DNA of 64,000 nucleotides from Rhodoferax fermentans (GCF_002017865.1 NZ_MTJN01000002.1:3348001-3412000); one strand, 5' to 3'. Shown: positions 1 to 9,397, counted from the stretch's first letter. Notes: a model not told the origin generated them from the letters alone. A program made the numbers and translations.

Positions 1-71
1 CGCGCGGTGTTTTCGGCTCGCTCGGTGTAACGGTTCATCCAGAACAGGTGGTCGGCGGTTCGTGACAACAT
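1..71 (-). CDS. alpha-E domain protein (DUF403), 5' end only
   Basis: The reverse strand from 71 reads M-L-S-R-T-A-D-H-L-F-W-M-N-R-Y and then T-E-R-A-E-N, which is the usual opening of alpha-E (DUF403) proteins. The rest of the gene lies outside the window. It starts 28 bases after the stop of the ATP-grasp gene on the same strand, and this two-gene order is the normal one for the family. Alpha-E proteins are helical and of unproven function; together with a circularly permuted ATP-grasp enzyme they have been predicted to take part in a peptide-ligation or peptide-modification pathway. Only 23 codons are visible, so the call rests on the N-terminal motif and the neighbour. Confidence 0.8.
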   Translation of the reverse strand, partial: MLSRTADHLFWMNRYTERAENTA

Positions 72-99
72 AGGTGGCTTTCGTGGGTGATCTGGGTGC

Positions 100-1623
100 T
101 CAGCTCGCGTCGGGCTCGGTGCTGGACTGGGTCTGCGACTGCGCCGCGTGGACGGCGGCAGAACGGTCGTCCTCCAGAACCCAGGTGTCCTTGGTGCCAC
201 CCCCTTGTGAGGAGTTGACCACTAGCGAGCCTTCTTTCAGCGCCACACGGGTCAGGCCACCCGGCACCATCTGCACGGATTTGCCGCTCAGCACATAAGG
301 GCGCAGGTCGATGTGGCGTGGGGCAATACCACTCTCGACAAAAGTCGGGCAACTCGACAAACTCAATGTGGGTTGCGCGATGTAACCCGAGGGGTTGGCC
401 ATCACCGCCTTTTTGAAGTCTTCGACCTCGGCCTTGGTTGCCGCAGGCCCCACCAGCATGCCATAGCCGCCCGCACCATGCACCTCCTTGACCACCAGGT
501 CTTTCATGTTGGCCAGCACATAGGCCAGGTCGTCCTTGTTGCGACACATGTAGGTCGGCACATTGTTGAGGATGGGTTTTTCACCGAGGTAAAACTCGAT
601 CATCTTGGGCACATAGGGGTAGATCGACTTGTCGTCGGCCACACCGGTGCCGACCCCGTTGCAGATGCTCACATGGCCGGCCTTGTAGACCTCAAGCAGC
701 CCGGCGCAACCCAGCGTGGAGCTGGGGCGAAACACCGTTGGGTCAAGAAAATCGTCGTCCACACGACGGTAGATCACATCCACCCGCTGCGGACCACGGG
801 TGGTGCGCATGTAGCAGAAGTTGTCTTTGCAGAACAAGTCCTGCCCTTCGACCAGCTCGACACCCATTTGCTGCGCCAGGAAAGCGTGTTCAAAATAAGC
901 GCTGTTGTACATGCCGGGCGTGAGCACCACCACGGTGGGCTCGGCTGTGGTGGCCGGGCTGCTTTCACGCAGGGTCTCCAGCAACAAATCTGGGTAATGC
1001 GCAATCGGCGCCACCCGGTGTTTGTTGAACAGGTCGGGGAAGAGGCGCATCATCATCTTGCGGTCTTCGAGCATGTAGCTCACCCCACTGGGCACACGCA
1101 GGTTGTCCTCAAGCACGTAATACTCACCCTTGCCACTGGCGTCGGGTGCCCGCACCAAGTCAATGCCCGAAATCTGCGAATAGACCTGGTTGGGCACATC
1201 CACCCCGATCATCTGCGGGCGGAACTGGGCGTTTTGCTCGATCTGCTCGCGCGGGATGTGCCCGGCTTTCAGAATGTCCTGGTCGTGGTAGATGTCATGC
1301 AAAAAGCGGTTCAACGCGTTGACACGCTGGGCCAGACCGGCCTCCAGCATGCGCCATTCATTGGCCGGGACAATGCGTGGAATCAGGTCAAACGGGATCA
1401 GGCGCTCGGTGCCCGCACCATCCTCATCTTTGTCGCCATACACCGCAAAGGTGATGCCGACACGGCGGAAGATCATCTCTGCTTCTTCACGGCGTTTGGC
1501 CATCATGTCGCCCGGCTGGCGGGCTAGCCATTCGTCGTAAATCTTGTAGTGATCGCGGATTTGCGCGCCATGGGTGAAGAACTCATAGGGCAAACGCGTG
1601 TACATCTCGTCGAATTTCTGCAT
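100..1623 (-). CDS. circularly permuted type 2 ATP-grasp protein (DUF404/DUF407)
   Basis: The protein has 508 residues and matches the circularly permuted ATP-grasp family across its length, with conserved stretches such as PRIVPANEW, GVDVPNQVYS, YVLEDNLRVPSG and the glycine-rich KEVHGAGGYGM. ATP-grasp enzymes join a carboxylate to an amine or thiol through an acyl-phosphate; the substrate here is unknown. An upstream in-frame start at 1665 exists, but ATG at 1623 is preceded by AGGAG nine bases away and homologues begin at M-Q-K-F-D-E-M, so 1623 is preferred. The downstream gene encodes the partner alpha-E protein. No transglutaminase or NTN-hydrolase gene, which often completes this cluster, is visible. 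Confidence 0.9.
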   Translation of the reverse strand: MQKFDEMYTRLPYEFFTHGAQIRDHYKIYDEWLARQPGDMMAKRREEAEMIFRRVGITFAVYGDKDEDGAGTERLIPFDLIPRIVPANEWRMLEAGLAQRVNALNRFLHDIYHDQDILKAGHIPREQIEQNAQFRPQMIGVDVPNQVYSQISGIDLVRAPDASGKGEYYVLEDNLRVPSGVSYMLEDRKMMMRLFPDLFNKHRVAPIAHYPDLLLETLRESSPATTAEPTVVVLTPGMYNSAYFEHAFLAQQMGVELVEGQDLFCKDNFCYMRTTRGPQRVDVIYRRVDDDFLDPTVFRPSSTLGCAGLLEVYKAGHVSICNGVGTGVADDKSIYPYVPKMIEFYLGEKPILNNVPTYMCRNKDDLAYVLANMKDLVVKEVHGAGGYGMLVGPAATKAEVEDFKKAVMANPSGYIAQPTLSLSSCPTFVESGIAPRHIDLRPYVLSGKSVQMVPGGLTRVALKEGSLVVNSSQGGGTKDTWVLEDDRSAAVHAAQSQTQSSTEPDAS

Positions 1624-1815
1624 GAATATCTTCTCCTGAGCAAACGATAGCAAGCTTTGGGCCAATCAACGGGCTACTGCCCCAGCCGCGCATGTCTGTT
1701 TATGCACCTTTTTCCTGTCATCAGGCTTTCCCCGCTGTGCCTCCCGCAGTGCCGATGGCACAGCTTTCTCCAAAAAGCTGCCTTGTAAGTCAGCAAGGGC
1801 TTTGAAGATCGGCCC

Positions 1816-4284
1816 TCAAGGCACCCGGTGGTGCCAGTAACGCTGATCAACCTGGCGCTGACAGCGCACAGTCTGCGACCACCACGACTGCCAGGTCATG
1901 GCACCACAATGGGGCGTATCAAACAAGCGGGTTCCAAGGGCCTGATAACGCACCAAAACAGAGTCAGCAGGGTGAGCAAATCGGTTTCTGTAACCCGCTT
2001 GCACCAGCGCGATGCGTGGTTGCACGGCCTCCAGAAAGGCGCCACTGCTGGAGGACTTGCTGCCATGGTGCGGCACCAGCAGCACATCGGCACGCAATGT
2101 GGGCACGGCACCGGGCGGGCCACTGGCCAGGGTCTGCACCAGTTGGGCTTCCTGCGGCTGCTCGATGTCCCCCATCAGCAAGGCCGTCTGCTGGCCGTTG
2201 GTGATGCGCAGCACACAACTCAAGGCGTTGGGCTTGGTGAGCCGACCATAGTCGGCGGCCTGTGGGTGCAGCACCTCAAAATCCACCCCGTCCCAGCGCC
2301 AGCGCTGGCCTGCCACACAGCGCGTGGCCGGGTGCTGTGTGACCAGGCTGTCCTCACCGGCCATCGAGCTGATCAACTGGGCCTGCGGCTGCATGCCCAG
2401 TACCGCCTGGGCGCCACCGGTGTGGTCGCTGTCGCGGTGGCTCAGCATCACGGTATCGAGTTGCACCCCCAACGCCCGCAGCAAGGGCACCAACACACGC
2501 TGGCCGGCATCACTTTCGCTGCTGAAACGCGGGCCGGCGTCGTACAACAAAGCATGGTGTTGGGTGCGCACCAACACCGCACTGCCCTGCCCGATGTCTG
2601 CCGCCAGCAGCTCAAACTGTCCCAGTGGCGGCCTGGGTGCCTGCCACAACAACACCGGCATCACCAGCGGCAGTGCGGCCAGACGCAGGCTCCAAGGCAG
2701 ACGCAAGGCCAGCAACACGCCACCCAAGACCGCTGCCGCGCCAGCCCACCACGGCGCCTTGGCCACCCAAAGCACTGCCCCCGGCCAGCTCGCCAGCCAG
2801 CGCAGCACCTCGCCCAACAGCTCAATCACCCCAGCAGCCCAGGTCCACAAGCCGGGCACCATCACGCCGACCATGGCAAGCGGTGTCACCAGCAACGTCA
2901 CCACGGGAATGGCCAACACATTCGCCAGCAGCCCCACCAGCGAGACCTGGCCAAACAGCAGCAGGCTCAAGGGCGTGAGCGCCAGCGTGATCACCCATTG
3001 CTCGCGCAGCATGGCAACAAATCGGCCTCTAGCCCTTTTATCAATTGGGCTGACAGCTCCCGAATCTGAAGCAAACAATACCCCCACCGCCACAAAACTC
3101 AGCCAGAAGCCAGCCTGCAACAGGGCCCACGGGTCCAGCAGCACCACCGTCACACAGGCCAGCAGCCACACCTGTGGCCACGGCCAGCGCAGACCCAGCA
3201 AACGCAAGGCACCCACGGTGGCCAGCATCAGCACCGTGCGTTGGGCGGGCACACCCCAGCCGCTGAACAGGGCGTACAGCGTCGCCAGCACCAGGCCACC
3301 CAGCAAGGCCGCACTCGGTGCAGTCAGCCACAAGCACAGCCGCGTGGAACGTCGCCACAAGCTTCCTGCCAGTGCAGCGGCCAGCCATGCAAACATCGTG
3401 ATATGGAGGCCCGAAATGCTCATCAAATGGGCCACACCGGTGGCGCGAAACACATCCCAGTCAGAGCGCTCAATCGCGCCTTGGTCACCGGTGACCAAGG
3501 CCGCCAACACACCGGCAGCGCGTGGGTCGGACACCCTGGCAAAAATGGACGCCCGCACCTGTTGTCGCAAACCGTCCACCGGGTGCTGCCCGGTTTGCCC
3601 CAGACGTTGGGGCGGCGGGTCACGGCGGCCAGCACGCACATAACCGGTGGCCTGCACACCTTGCTCCCACTGCCACAGCTCGTAGTCAAAGCCGTGCGGG
3701 TTGAGGCCACCATGGGGCGCTTTGAGCCGCACATTGAACCGCCAACGCTCACCTGCCTGCACAACAAACGGGGTGCGCTGCAACTCACCGGCCGGATCGC
3801 TGGCGCCATCGCCCTGGCCAAACACACCGCTGTACCAGGCCAGCTCCAGTCGCTGCGGCAGCGCCACCGGCTGCCCATTTAGCCAGGCAGTTTCCGGCTC
3901 AAAGCGAAAACGCAAACCCCCTTCAAAAGGCTGCGGCAAACCGGCCACCACACCGCTGAGCGCGATGTCTCGCCCCTCCAACGCTGGCGCCAAGGCCGAG
4001 TCGACAAACAGCGTGGCCCGCCAACCGGTGATGCCCACCGCCAACAGCACAAAAGCCAGACCACTGGCCAGCGCCGCCGCGCGCCCACGTGCTTTTAAAT
4101 AGATAGCTATCAGCCCAATCAATATCAGGGCCAGAAGCACAAAAAGTACATATATGCGAGAGGACCACAGTGCCGCCTGCTGCAGCTGCAAGGCGCTGCC
4201 CGCCAGGATCCCCAGCAGCGCAGGCGTCAAGCCCGGCAGACGCTGCGCTGTCGTGTGGGGAGAAGGGCCATGAAACTCGGGCAT
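1816..4284 (-). CDS. comEC: DNA internalization competence protein ComEC/Rec2
   Basis: This is a full-length 822-residue ComEC, the inner-membrane channel that carries single-stranded DNA into the cytoplasm during natural transformation. In order it has N-terminal membrane helices (about 20-90), an OB-like soluble domain, the competence membrane domain beginning near the conserved SISGLHI at about residue 288, and a C-terminal metallo-beta-lactamase-like domain from about 557 (DIGQGSAVL, HRDSDHTGG near 613, VPHHGSKSS near 736). The metal-binding motifs look intact, so a nuclease role is plausible. Two AT-richer segments, coding for residues about 50-62 and 409-420, match the dispersed palindromic repeat of this genome. 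No other competence gene is adjacent. Confidence 0.95.
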   Translation of the reverse strand: MPEFHGPSPHTTAQRLPGLTPALLGILAGSALQLQQAALWSSRIYVLFVLLALILIGLIAIYLKARGRAAALASGLAFVLLAVGITGWRATLFVDSALAPALEGRDIALSGVVAGLPQPFEGGLRFRFEPETAWLNGQPVALPQRLELAWYSGVFGQGDGASDPAGELQRTPFVVQAGERWRFNVRLKAPHGGLNPHGFDYELWQWEQGVQATGYVRAGRRDPPPQRLGQTGQHPVDGLRQQVRASIFARVSDPRAAGVLAALVTGDQGAIERSDWDVFRATGVAHLMSISGLHITMFAWLAAALAGSLWRRSTRLCLWLTAPSAALLGGLVLATLYALFSGWGVPAQRTVLMLATVGALRLLGLRWPWPQVWLLACVTVVLLDPWALLQAGFWLSFVAVGVLFASDSGAVSPIDKRARGRFVAMLREQWVITLALTPLSLLLFGQVSLVGLLANVLAIPVVTLLVTPLAMVGVMVPGLWTWAAGVIELLGEVLRWLASWPGAVLWVAKAPWWAGAAAVLGGVLLALRLPWSLRLAALPLVMPVLLWQAPRPPLGQFELLAADIGQGSAVLVRTQHHALLYDAGPRFSSESDAGQRVLVPLLRALGVQLDTVMLSHRDSDHTGGAQAVLGMQPQAQLISSMAGEDSLVTQHPATRCVAGQRWRWDGVDFEVLHPQAADYGRLTKPNALSCVLRITNGQQTALLMGDIEQPQEAQLVQTLASGPPGAVPTLRADVLLVPHHGSKSSSSGAFLEAVQPRIALVQAGYRNRFAHPADSVLVRYQALGTRLFDTPHCGAMTWQSWWSQTVRCQRQVDQRYWHHRVP
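3024..3058 (+). repeat. dispersed palindromic repeat copy inside comEC
   Basis: The segment contains AGCCC (3031-3035) and GGGCT (3047-3051) around a TTTTATCAA-type loop, with GGCCTCT on one flank and ACAGCT on the other. The layout matches the intergenic copies at 35699, 41892 and 51451. It is read in frame by comEC, on the opposite strand, as part of a cytoplasmic or periplasmic linker. Confidence 0.65.
4099..4137 (+). repeat. second palindromic repeat copy inside comEC
   Basis: ATAGATAGCTATCAGCCC is followed by a ten-base loop and GGGCCAGAAG, the same arrangement as the intergenic copy at 41892-41930. On the comEC strand it encodes part of an N-terminal hydrophobic helix (residues about 50-62). 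The arms are shorter than in intergenic copies, consistent with decay or amelioration. Confidence 0.6.
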
Positions 4285-4310
4285 GCCAACATGCTAACGC
4301 CCGGCCTGGG

Positions 4311-5717
4311 CTAAAACAGCTTGAGGCCTTTGAGCATCACGATCAGGATCAAGGCTGGCGACACATAACGCAGCAAGAAAAACACCGCCCGGATCAGCTG
4401 TTGGTTGTGCAACTGGCCTTGGTTGCTCATGGCTTGGCTGAACTTATCCAGCCCCCAGGCCCAGCCGACAAACAAGGCAATGAAAATGCCCCCGATCGGC
4501 AAAATGATGTTGGACGACACAAAGTCAGCCACATCAAACGGTGTCAGACCAAACAGCTTGAACTCAGCCAGCGTGCTGTTGCTCAGGGCACTGGCCGAGC
4601 CCAGAACCACCAGCAAAGCAATGGTCAGCAACGTGGCTTTCGGGCGCGACAGTCCCACACGCTCATGCAGGATCACCACCGGCACCTCCATCAGCGACAG
4701 CATGGCCCCAGTGGCAGCAATCGATGCCAACACAAAGAAAACCACCATCAAGCCCTGCCCCATCGGGATCTGGGAAAACACCGCCGGGATCGTGATGAAC
4801 ACCAGGGCGGGCCCGGCCGTGGGTTCAAAACCAAAGGTGAACACCGCCGGAAAAATGGCGATACCGGCCAGCATCGAGATACACAAATCCGCCGCCATAA
4901 CACGCACCGTGGTGAGCGGGATGTTCTGATCGTCACGGAAATAACTGCCATAGGTCATCATGGTGCCCATGCCAATCGACAGCTTGAAAAAGGCCAGCCC
5001 CATGGCGGTCAACACCACCGATGCGGTGATTTTGCTGAAATCCGGCTGAAACAAAAAGACCAGACCGTCCAGCGCCTTGTCCAGGCTCAGACTGACGGCA
5101 CACAACAGCACCAGCAGCAACAACAGAATCGGCATCAGCCTCTTGGTGATGGCCTCAATGCCCTTGGTGACCCCCATCAGCAAGATGCCACCAATAAACA
5201 CCAGCACCCCCCACTGCCACAGCAGTGACTGCATCGGGTCGCTGATCAAGGCACCAAACGCAGCCTCGGTCACCTTCGGATCACTGCTGAGGATCGAGCC
5301 ACGCATGGCTTTGACCACATAGGCAAACACCCAGGCGACCACTTCGGAGTAAAACGACAGGATCAGAAAAGCCCCCAACATGCCCGCCGCACCAATCAGC
5401 CACCAGGGCTGCCCTTTGGGTGCCAAAGCCTGCAAGGTGGAAATCGGGTTGGCCTTGCCCACACGCCCGAGCGAAATCTCGGCCATCATCACCGGCAAGC
5501 CAACCAGCAGCGTGGCCAGCACATACACCAGCAGGAAACCGGCACCGCCATTGGCCCCGGTCAGGTACGGAAATTTCCAGATGTTGCCCAGGCCAACAGC
5601 AGAGCCCAGTGTGGCTGCAAGTACCCCAAAACCGGTGCTGAAGCCAACGCGCGCCAAGCCCGACTTAGAAGGTTTGCCACAACCGGGAACGGCAGATTCA
5701 TGCGAGGTGGAGGTCAT
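4311..5717 (-). CDS. sodium-dependent transporter of the NSS/SNF family
   Basis: The 468-residue protein belongs to the neurotransmitter:sodium symporter family, which imports amino acids or related compounds with Na+. The diagnostic first membrane helix is visible near residues 25-60: GSAVGLGNIWKFPYL followed by NGGAGFLLVY. Further hydrophobic helices run to the C-terminus, giving about eleven or twelve in total. The N-terminus carries a short polar tail (about 20 residues). Substrate cannot be read from sequence; bacterial relatives carry leucine, tryptophan, tyrosine or alanine. It lies 26 bases upstream of comEC on the same strand, so the two may be cotranscribed. The start at 5717 has no strong ribosome binding site. 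Confidence 0.9.
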   Translation of the reverse strand: MTSTSHESAVPGCGKPSKSGLARVGFSTGFGVLAATLGSAVGLGNIWKFPYLTGANGGAGFLLVYVLATLLVGLPVMMAEISLGRVGKANPISTLQALAPKGQPWWLIGAAGMLGAFLILSFYSEVVAWVFAYVVKAMRGSILSSDPKVTEAAFGALISDPMQSLLWQWGVLVFIGGILLMGVTKGIEAITKRLMPILLLLLVLLCAVSLSLDKALDGLVFLFQPDFSKITASVVLTAMGLAFFKLSIGMGTMMTYGSYFRDDQNIPLTTVRVMAADLCISMLAGIAIFPAVFTFGFEPTAGPALVFITIPAVFSQIPMGQGLMVVFFVLASIAATGAMLSLMEVPVVILHERVGLSRPKATLLTIALLVVLGSASALSNSTLAEFKLFGLTPFDVADFVSSNIILPIGGIFIALFVGWAWGLDKFSQAMSNQGQLHNQQLIRAVFFLLRYVSPALILIVMLKGLKLF

Positions 5718-5951
5718 GATGTTGCTTTTTTATAAGGTGATATGGAGGTGCACCGAAACGGTGCTGCAAATAGGAAGTGCTGCTCTGAGCTACATCAGAT
5801 GGGAGAACACCATTCCGTAGTGAAGAACCACTTAGGTATATGACTCAGAAGGCCGTGTAACGGACCCCAACGAGCTCAAGCCCCAGACCTGCATGACAGC
5901 GCAAGACCTGACGGCATATGCCGACAGGAAGAATAATGGCCGCAGCGAATC
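5718..5951. other. intergenic region, 234 bases
   Basis: This stretch lies upstream of the NSS symporter gene and downstream of tcdA. It holds a perfect short hairpin (GCACCG, loop AAA, CGGTGC, around 5750-5764) in the leader of the symporter gene. I looked for a glycine riboswitch, because such leaders occur upstream of amino-acid symporters, but the conserved core was absent. No small gene is supportable. Confidence 0.4.
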
Positions 5952-6695
5952 TCATGTGTCAGCCAGTTTGTTCAGCACATAACCGGCCGCACATTGTCCA
6001 AAAGTGGCTGTGACTGTGACCAATGAGCCGAAACCGTGGCAGTTGAGTGAACCATCACCAACGATGCCACACGATGCGTCAGGGGGAGCTACTGGTTCAC
6101 GACTGAACACACAGGCCAAGCCAATTTTTTTAGCATCACGCGCTGCGCCATGGTTTTTGCGAAGCTGATAACGCACCTTCGACAACAAAGGATCGTGCGT
6201 CACTTGGGACAAATCATCCATGCTTGTCAGATGCGCGTGTCTTTTGCCACCTGCAGCGCCCGAGGCAACAAAAATCGCCCGCTGCTTTATGGCCCAGTTC
6301 GCCATGACGGTTTTGACATGCCACTGATCGCATGCATCAATGACTGCGTCAACGCCTGCAGGCAAGAGCTGGGGCCAATTGGCCGGTGTTGCAAACTCGT
6401 CGATGCAATTCACCTGGCAATCTGGGAAAAAAGTATGGATCCTGTCGCGCATCGCCATCACTTTGGCTTGCCCTAAACTGGCTTCTGTCGCGTGAATCTG
6501 CCGGTTGATGTTGGACTCCGCCACATGGTCCAAATCGATCAGCGTCAATCTGCCAACGCCACTTCGAGCCAATGACTCTGCCGCCCAGGAGCCCACGCCC
6601 CCTACCCCGACAACCGCAACATGTGACTGCCTCACCTTCTGAGCGCCAGACACTCCAAAAAGCCGATCCAAGCCGGCAAATCGACGATCTTCCAC
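5952..6695 (-). CDS. tcdA: tRNA threonylcarbamoyladenosine dehydratase TcdA
   Basis: This 247-residue member of the ThiF/MoeB/HesA E1-like family is closest to TcdA (CsdL, YgdL). TcdA uses ATP to cyclise N6-threonylcarbamoyladenosine at position 37 of tRNAs. Visible motifs are the nucleotide-binding GVGGVGSWAAESLARSG near residues 30-47, LIDLDHVAESNINRQ, and DACDQWHVK with VASGAAGGK in the central domain. The C-terminal cysteine region (SCGIVGDGSLNCHG) is retained. It sits 28 bases downstream of cpoB on the same strand and may be the last gene of the tolB-pal-cpoB transcript. Confidence 0.9.
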   Translation of the reverse strand: MEDRRFAGLDRLFGVSGAQKVRQSHVAVVGVGGVGSWAAESLARSGVGRLTLIDLDHVAESNINRQIHATEASLGQAKVMAMRDRIHTFFPDCQVNCIDEFATPANWPQLLPAGVDAVIDACDQWHVKTVMANWAIKQRAIFVASGAAGGKRHAHLTSMDDLSQVTHDPLLSKVRYQLRKNHGAARDAKKIGLACVFSREPVAPPDASCGIVGDGSLNCHGFGSLVTVTATFGQCAAGYVLNKLADT

Positions 6696-6723
6696 AATGC
6701 GACGCGGGGAAAGGTGCCTTGAG

Positions 6724-7503
6724 TTACTTCAGCGAAGCCAGTCGCTCTTTGGCGGCGACTGCCGCCTCGGACTGCGGGTAGGCTTTGATCAGATTGGTCA
6801 AAGTGGTTCGAGCGCCCTTGCTGTCCTTCAGCTCCAACTGGCAATTGGCCACCGACAAGACGGCTTCTGGTGCACGAAGATGCTCCGGATTTTTGGCAAT
6901 CAAAGAGCGAAAATTGACAATCGCTTCTTTGTAATCACGAGTGGCGTATTGCGCATTGCCCAGCCAGAACAAGGCCGTCAGCGCATAACCACTGCCGGGG
7001 TAACGCGACAGGAAGCCAGAGAACTGGCTTTGCGCATTGACAAAGTCACCTTTTCTGAAAACTGCAAGCGCGGCTTCATAGTCACGCTTCTCAGCAGGAG
7101 TCACAACAAACTCCACACCATCCACGCTGACCTTTGCGGGTTCCAGCTTGGACAAACGCTCCGAGAGGCTTTGTGCCTCGTCTTTGTTGTGTTGCTGCAG
7201 ATCTGCCACATCTTTGGCCACTTTTTCGTTCACACCGCGCAAAGACGCCAGGTCAGCGCGAAGCAACTCCATTTGCCTCTGCAGCTCCAGCAAACCACGC
7301 CCCAATCCGGCGTTCTCATCCTTGCTGCTGGTTTGAATCTGGTCAGTATCCGCCCTGAGCTTCTCAACACGCTGGCGCAAATCCAGAATGGCCTTGCGCG
7401 CCTCATCGTCTTCAAAAAGACCAGCGTGTGCCCACGTGGCCAGCAGCACACCAACCACAAAAACAAGCTGAGCTTTAGGGAAACGCATCTGCATCACGCG
7501 CAC
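6724..7503 (-). CDS. cpoB: cell division coordinator CpoB (YbgF)
   Basis: The 259-residue periplasmic protein has a signal peptide (MRVMQMRFPKAQLVFVVGV... with cleavage near WAHA), an alpha-helical coiled-coil segment from about 30 to 115 and C-terminal tetratricopeptide-like repeats from about 135 (DYEAALAVFRKGDF, SGYALTALFWLGNAQY, APEAVLSVANCQLEL). CpoB coordinates outer-membrane constriction with septal peptidoglycan synthesis together with the Tol-Pal complex. It follows pal by only a few bases, the standard order. A shorter start at the M-R-F-P-K methionine is possible. Confidence 0.92.
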   Translation of the reverse strand: MRVMQMRFPKAQLVFVVGVLLATWAHAGLFEDDEARKAILDLRQRVEKLRADTDQIQTSSKDENAGLGRGLLELQRQMELLRADLASLRGVNEKVAKDVADLQQHNKDEAQSLSERLSKLEPAKVSVDGVEFVVTPAEKRDYEAALAVFRKGDFVNAQSQFSGFLSRYPGSGYALTALFWLGNAQYATRDYKEAIVNFRSLIAKNPEHLRAPEAVLSVANCQLELKDSKGARTTLTNLIKAYPQSEAAVAAKERLASLK

Positions 7504-7508
7504 CCAGA

Positions 7509-8042
7509 TTATTGATAGCGGATTTCAGCCCGGCGGTTTTTGGCATAGGCAGACTCATCGTTGCCCACCACCGCTGGCTTTTCCTTGCCAAAACTCACAG
7601 CTTCAAGCTGGCTGCTGGGCACACCAAGCACACTCAGCGCACCAACAACGGCCTCAGCACGCTTTTGACCCAATGCCAAGTTGTACTCGCGGCCCCCCGT
7701 CTCATCGGTGTGGCCTTCAATAGCCACCTTGCGACCAGACTGGCTCATAATGACTTTGGCATTTTCTGCAATCAATGCCTGAAATTCTGGGCGAATGACA
7801 AAGCTGTCGTAATCAAAGTAGATGATTCTCTTGGCTGATGGCAACCCACCCTGGGCACCATTCGCACCGAGATCTACAGGCGCCACGCCACCACTTTTGA
7901 CACCTGAAGCACCCGCATCACCCGCGCTTCCTGACACGGGGTTGGCCGTGGCATCAGAAACCGGCACATCATTCAACGGCACCGTCGAGCCGCATCCAAC
8001 CAAAAAAGCACTCACAACAAAAGACAAGACCAACCGTTTCAT
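7509..8042 (-). CDS. pal: peptidoglycan-associated lipoprotein Pal
   Basis: Pal is an outer-membrane lipoprotein that binds peptidoglycan and is part of the Tol-Pal system. The sequence opens with a lipoprotein signal ending in LVGC (lipobox), then a low-complexity Gly/Ser/Ala linker, and a C-terminal OmpA-like domain with IYFDYDSFVIRPEF and the peptidoglycan-binding region EGHTDETGGREYN...LGQKRAEAV. A TTG codon lies one triplet upstream at 8045, but ATG at 8042 has AGGAG six bases upstream, so 8042 is chosen. It lies between tolB and cpoB with short spacers. Confidence 0.95.
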   Translation of the reverse strand: MKRLVLSFVVSAFLVGCGSTVPLNDVPVSDATANPVSGSAGDAGASGVKSGGVAPVDLGANGAQGGLPSAKRIIYFDYDSFVIRPEFQALIAENAKVIMSQSGRKVAIEGHTDETGGREYNLALGQKRAEAVVGALSVLGVPSSQLEAVSFGKEKPAVVGNDESAYAKNRRAEIRYQ

Positions 8043-8061
8043 CAAACTCTCCTAAAAATCA

Positions 8062-9336
8062 TCAATTCAAAAAAGGGCCCCAATGCGGCTCGCGAATATC
8101 ACCATTCTGACCGTTCAGCCGGGCCTTCACCTTGCCGTCCAAAGTGGTCGTCATCAAAGCTTCCCGTCCTTGGGACTGGGTCGCATAGACCACCATTTTG
8201 CTATTGGGTGCAAAGCTGGGACTCTCGTCTGCAGCCGTATCAGACAACACGCGCACATTGCCGCTGTCAATATCCAGCAAATGCAGCCTGAAAGCACCGC
8301 CTGTGCGTGAAATATAAGCCATCCAACGTCCGTCCTGGCTGATGGATGGAGAAATGTTGTAAGCACCGGTGAATGTGACGCGCTCGACGCCCTGACCATT
8401 CACACCCACCTTGTAAATCTGCGGCGAACCACCACGGTCACTGACAAAATAAATGCCGCGCCCATCTGGCGAAAAAACCGGTTCGGTATCGATGCTGTTG
8501 GATTGGATCAAGCGGCGCGGCTCTCCACCTGTCGCACTCAACAAAAACAACTGGGAACCACCGTCGCGGCTCAAGGTCACGGCCAGCGTCTTGCCATCAG
8601 GCGACCAGGCTGGCGCACTGTTGGAACCTTTGAAGTTCGCAATCAGGCGGCGCTTGCCCGAGCTCACGTTATGAACATAAATCACCGGCTTGCGCGACTC
8701 AAATGAAACATACGCCAACTGGTTGCCATCGGGTGACCAAGCTGGAGAAATGATGGGCTCAGGACTGGCCAATGCAGACTGGGCATTTTCTCCGTCAGCA
8801 TCAGCGACCCACAGCTGGTAACGCGGCCCAGATTTGGTGACATACGCAATACGTGTCGAAAAAGCGCCTTTGTCGCCCGTCAGTTTTTCATAAACGTAAT
8901 CAGCCACCCGATGCGCAGCCAGACGGGCGTCAGCGGCATTCACGGCAAAACTCTGACCACCCAGATCTTGCCCCTTGACCACATCCCACAGCCGAAAGCG
9001 AACATCAACACGACCATCAGCCAAGGTGCTCACGCTGCCGGAAACCACCGCATCAGAACCTGCGCGGCGAAAGACGGACAAATCCGGCAAAGACACCTCA
9101 TCCAGCGCGCCATGGGTCGCCGCCACAGCCCGAAACTGCCCGCTGCGCTCCAAATCTGCCTGAACAATCTCGGAAATCTTTGCAATGGCGGTGGCTTGGC
9201 CTTTAAAAGGCATCACCGTGATCGGGACTTGGGTCAAGCCCACGCCGGAGACTTCAACGCGGAACTGCGCCGAAGAAGGCAAGCTAAACAATGCCAACAG
9301 GAAGCAAAACAAGGTTGAAACAAAAGGAAATCGCAT
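8062..9336 (-). CDS. tolB: Tol-Pal system protein TolB
   Basis: TolB is a periplasmic protein with a signal peptide ([17 protein letters not shown]..., cleavage near PSSA), an N-terminal alpha/beta domain and a six-bladed beta-propeller. The propeller blades are visible as repeated SPDG or S-x-DG signatures: [60 protein letters not shown]. It binds Pal and helps maintain the outer membrane during division. The in-frame GTG at 9348 is an alternative start; ATG at 9336 gives a cleaner signal peptide. The usual upstream neighbours tolQ, tolR and tolA are absent; a glycosyltransferase gene lies there instead. Confidence 0.94.
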   Translation of the reverse strand: MRFPFVSTLFCFLLALFSLPSSAQFRVEVSGVGLTQVPITVMPFKGQATAIAKISEIVQADLERSGQFRAVAATHGALDEVSLPDLSVFRRAGSDAVVSGSVSTLADGRVDVRFRLWDVVKGQDLGGQSFAVNAADARLAAHRVADYVYEKLTGDKGAFSTRIAYVTKSGPRYQLWVADADGENAQSALASPEPIISPAWSPDGNQLAYVSFESRKPVIYVHNVSSGKRRLIANFKGSNSAPAWSPDGKTLAVTLSRDGGSQLFLLSATGGEPRRLIQSNSIDTEPVFSPDGRGIYFVSDRGGSPQIYKVGVNGQGVERVTFTGAYNISPSISQDGRWMAYISRTGGAFRLHLLDIDSGNVRVLSDTAADESPSFAPNSKMVVYATQSQGREALMTTTLDGKVKARLNGQNGDIREPHWGPFLN

Positions 9337-9397
9337 GCAGTAGGTCACTTCTTTGGATAGATTGCGAAACGTCAGCGCACAGGCCCAGGATTTCAGT

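Noticed and set aside
5718..5830. possible glycine riboswitch upstream of the NSS symporter
   Set aside because: A GCACCG-AAA-CGGTGC hairpin is present, but the conserved paired-aptamer core is missing on both strands.
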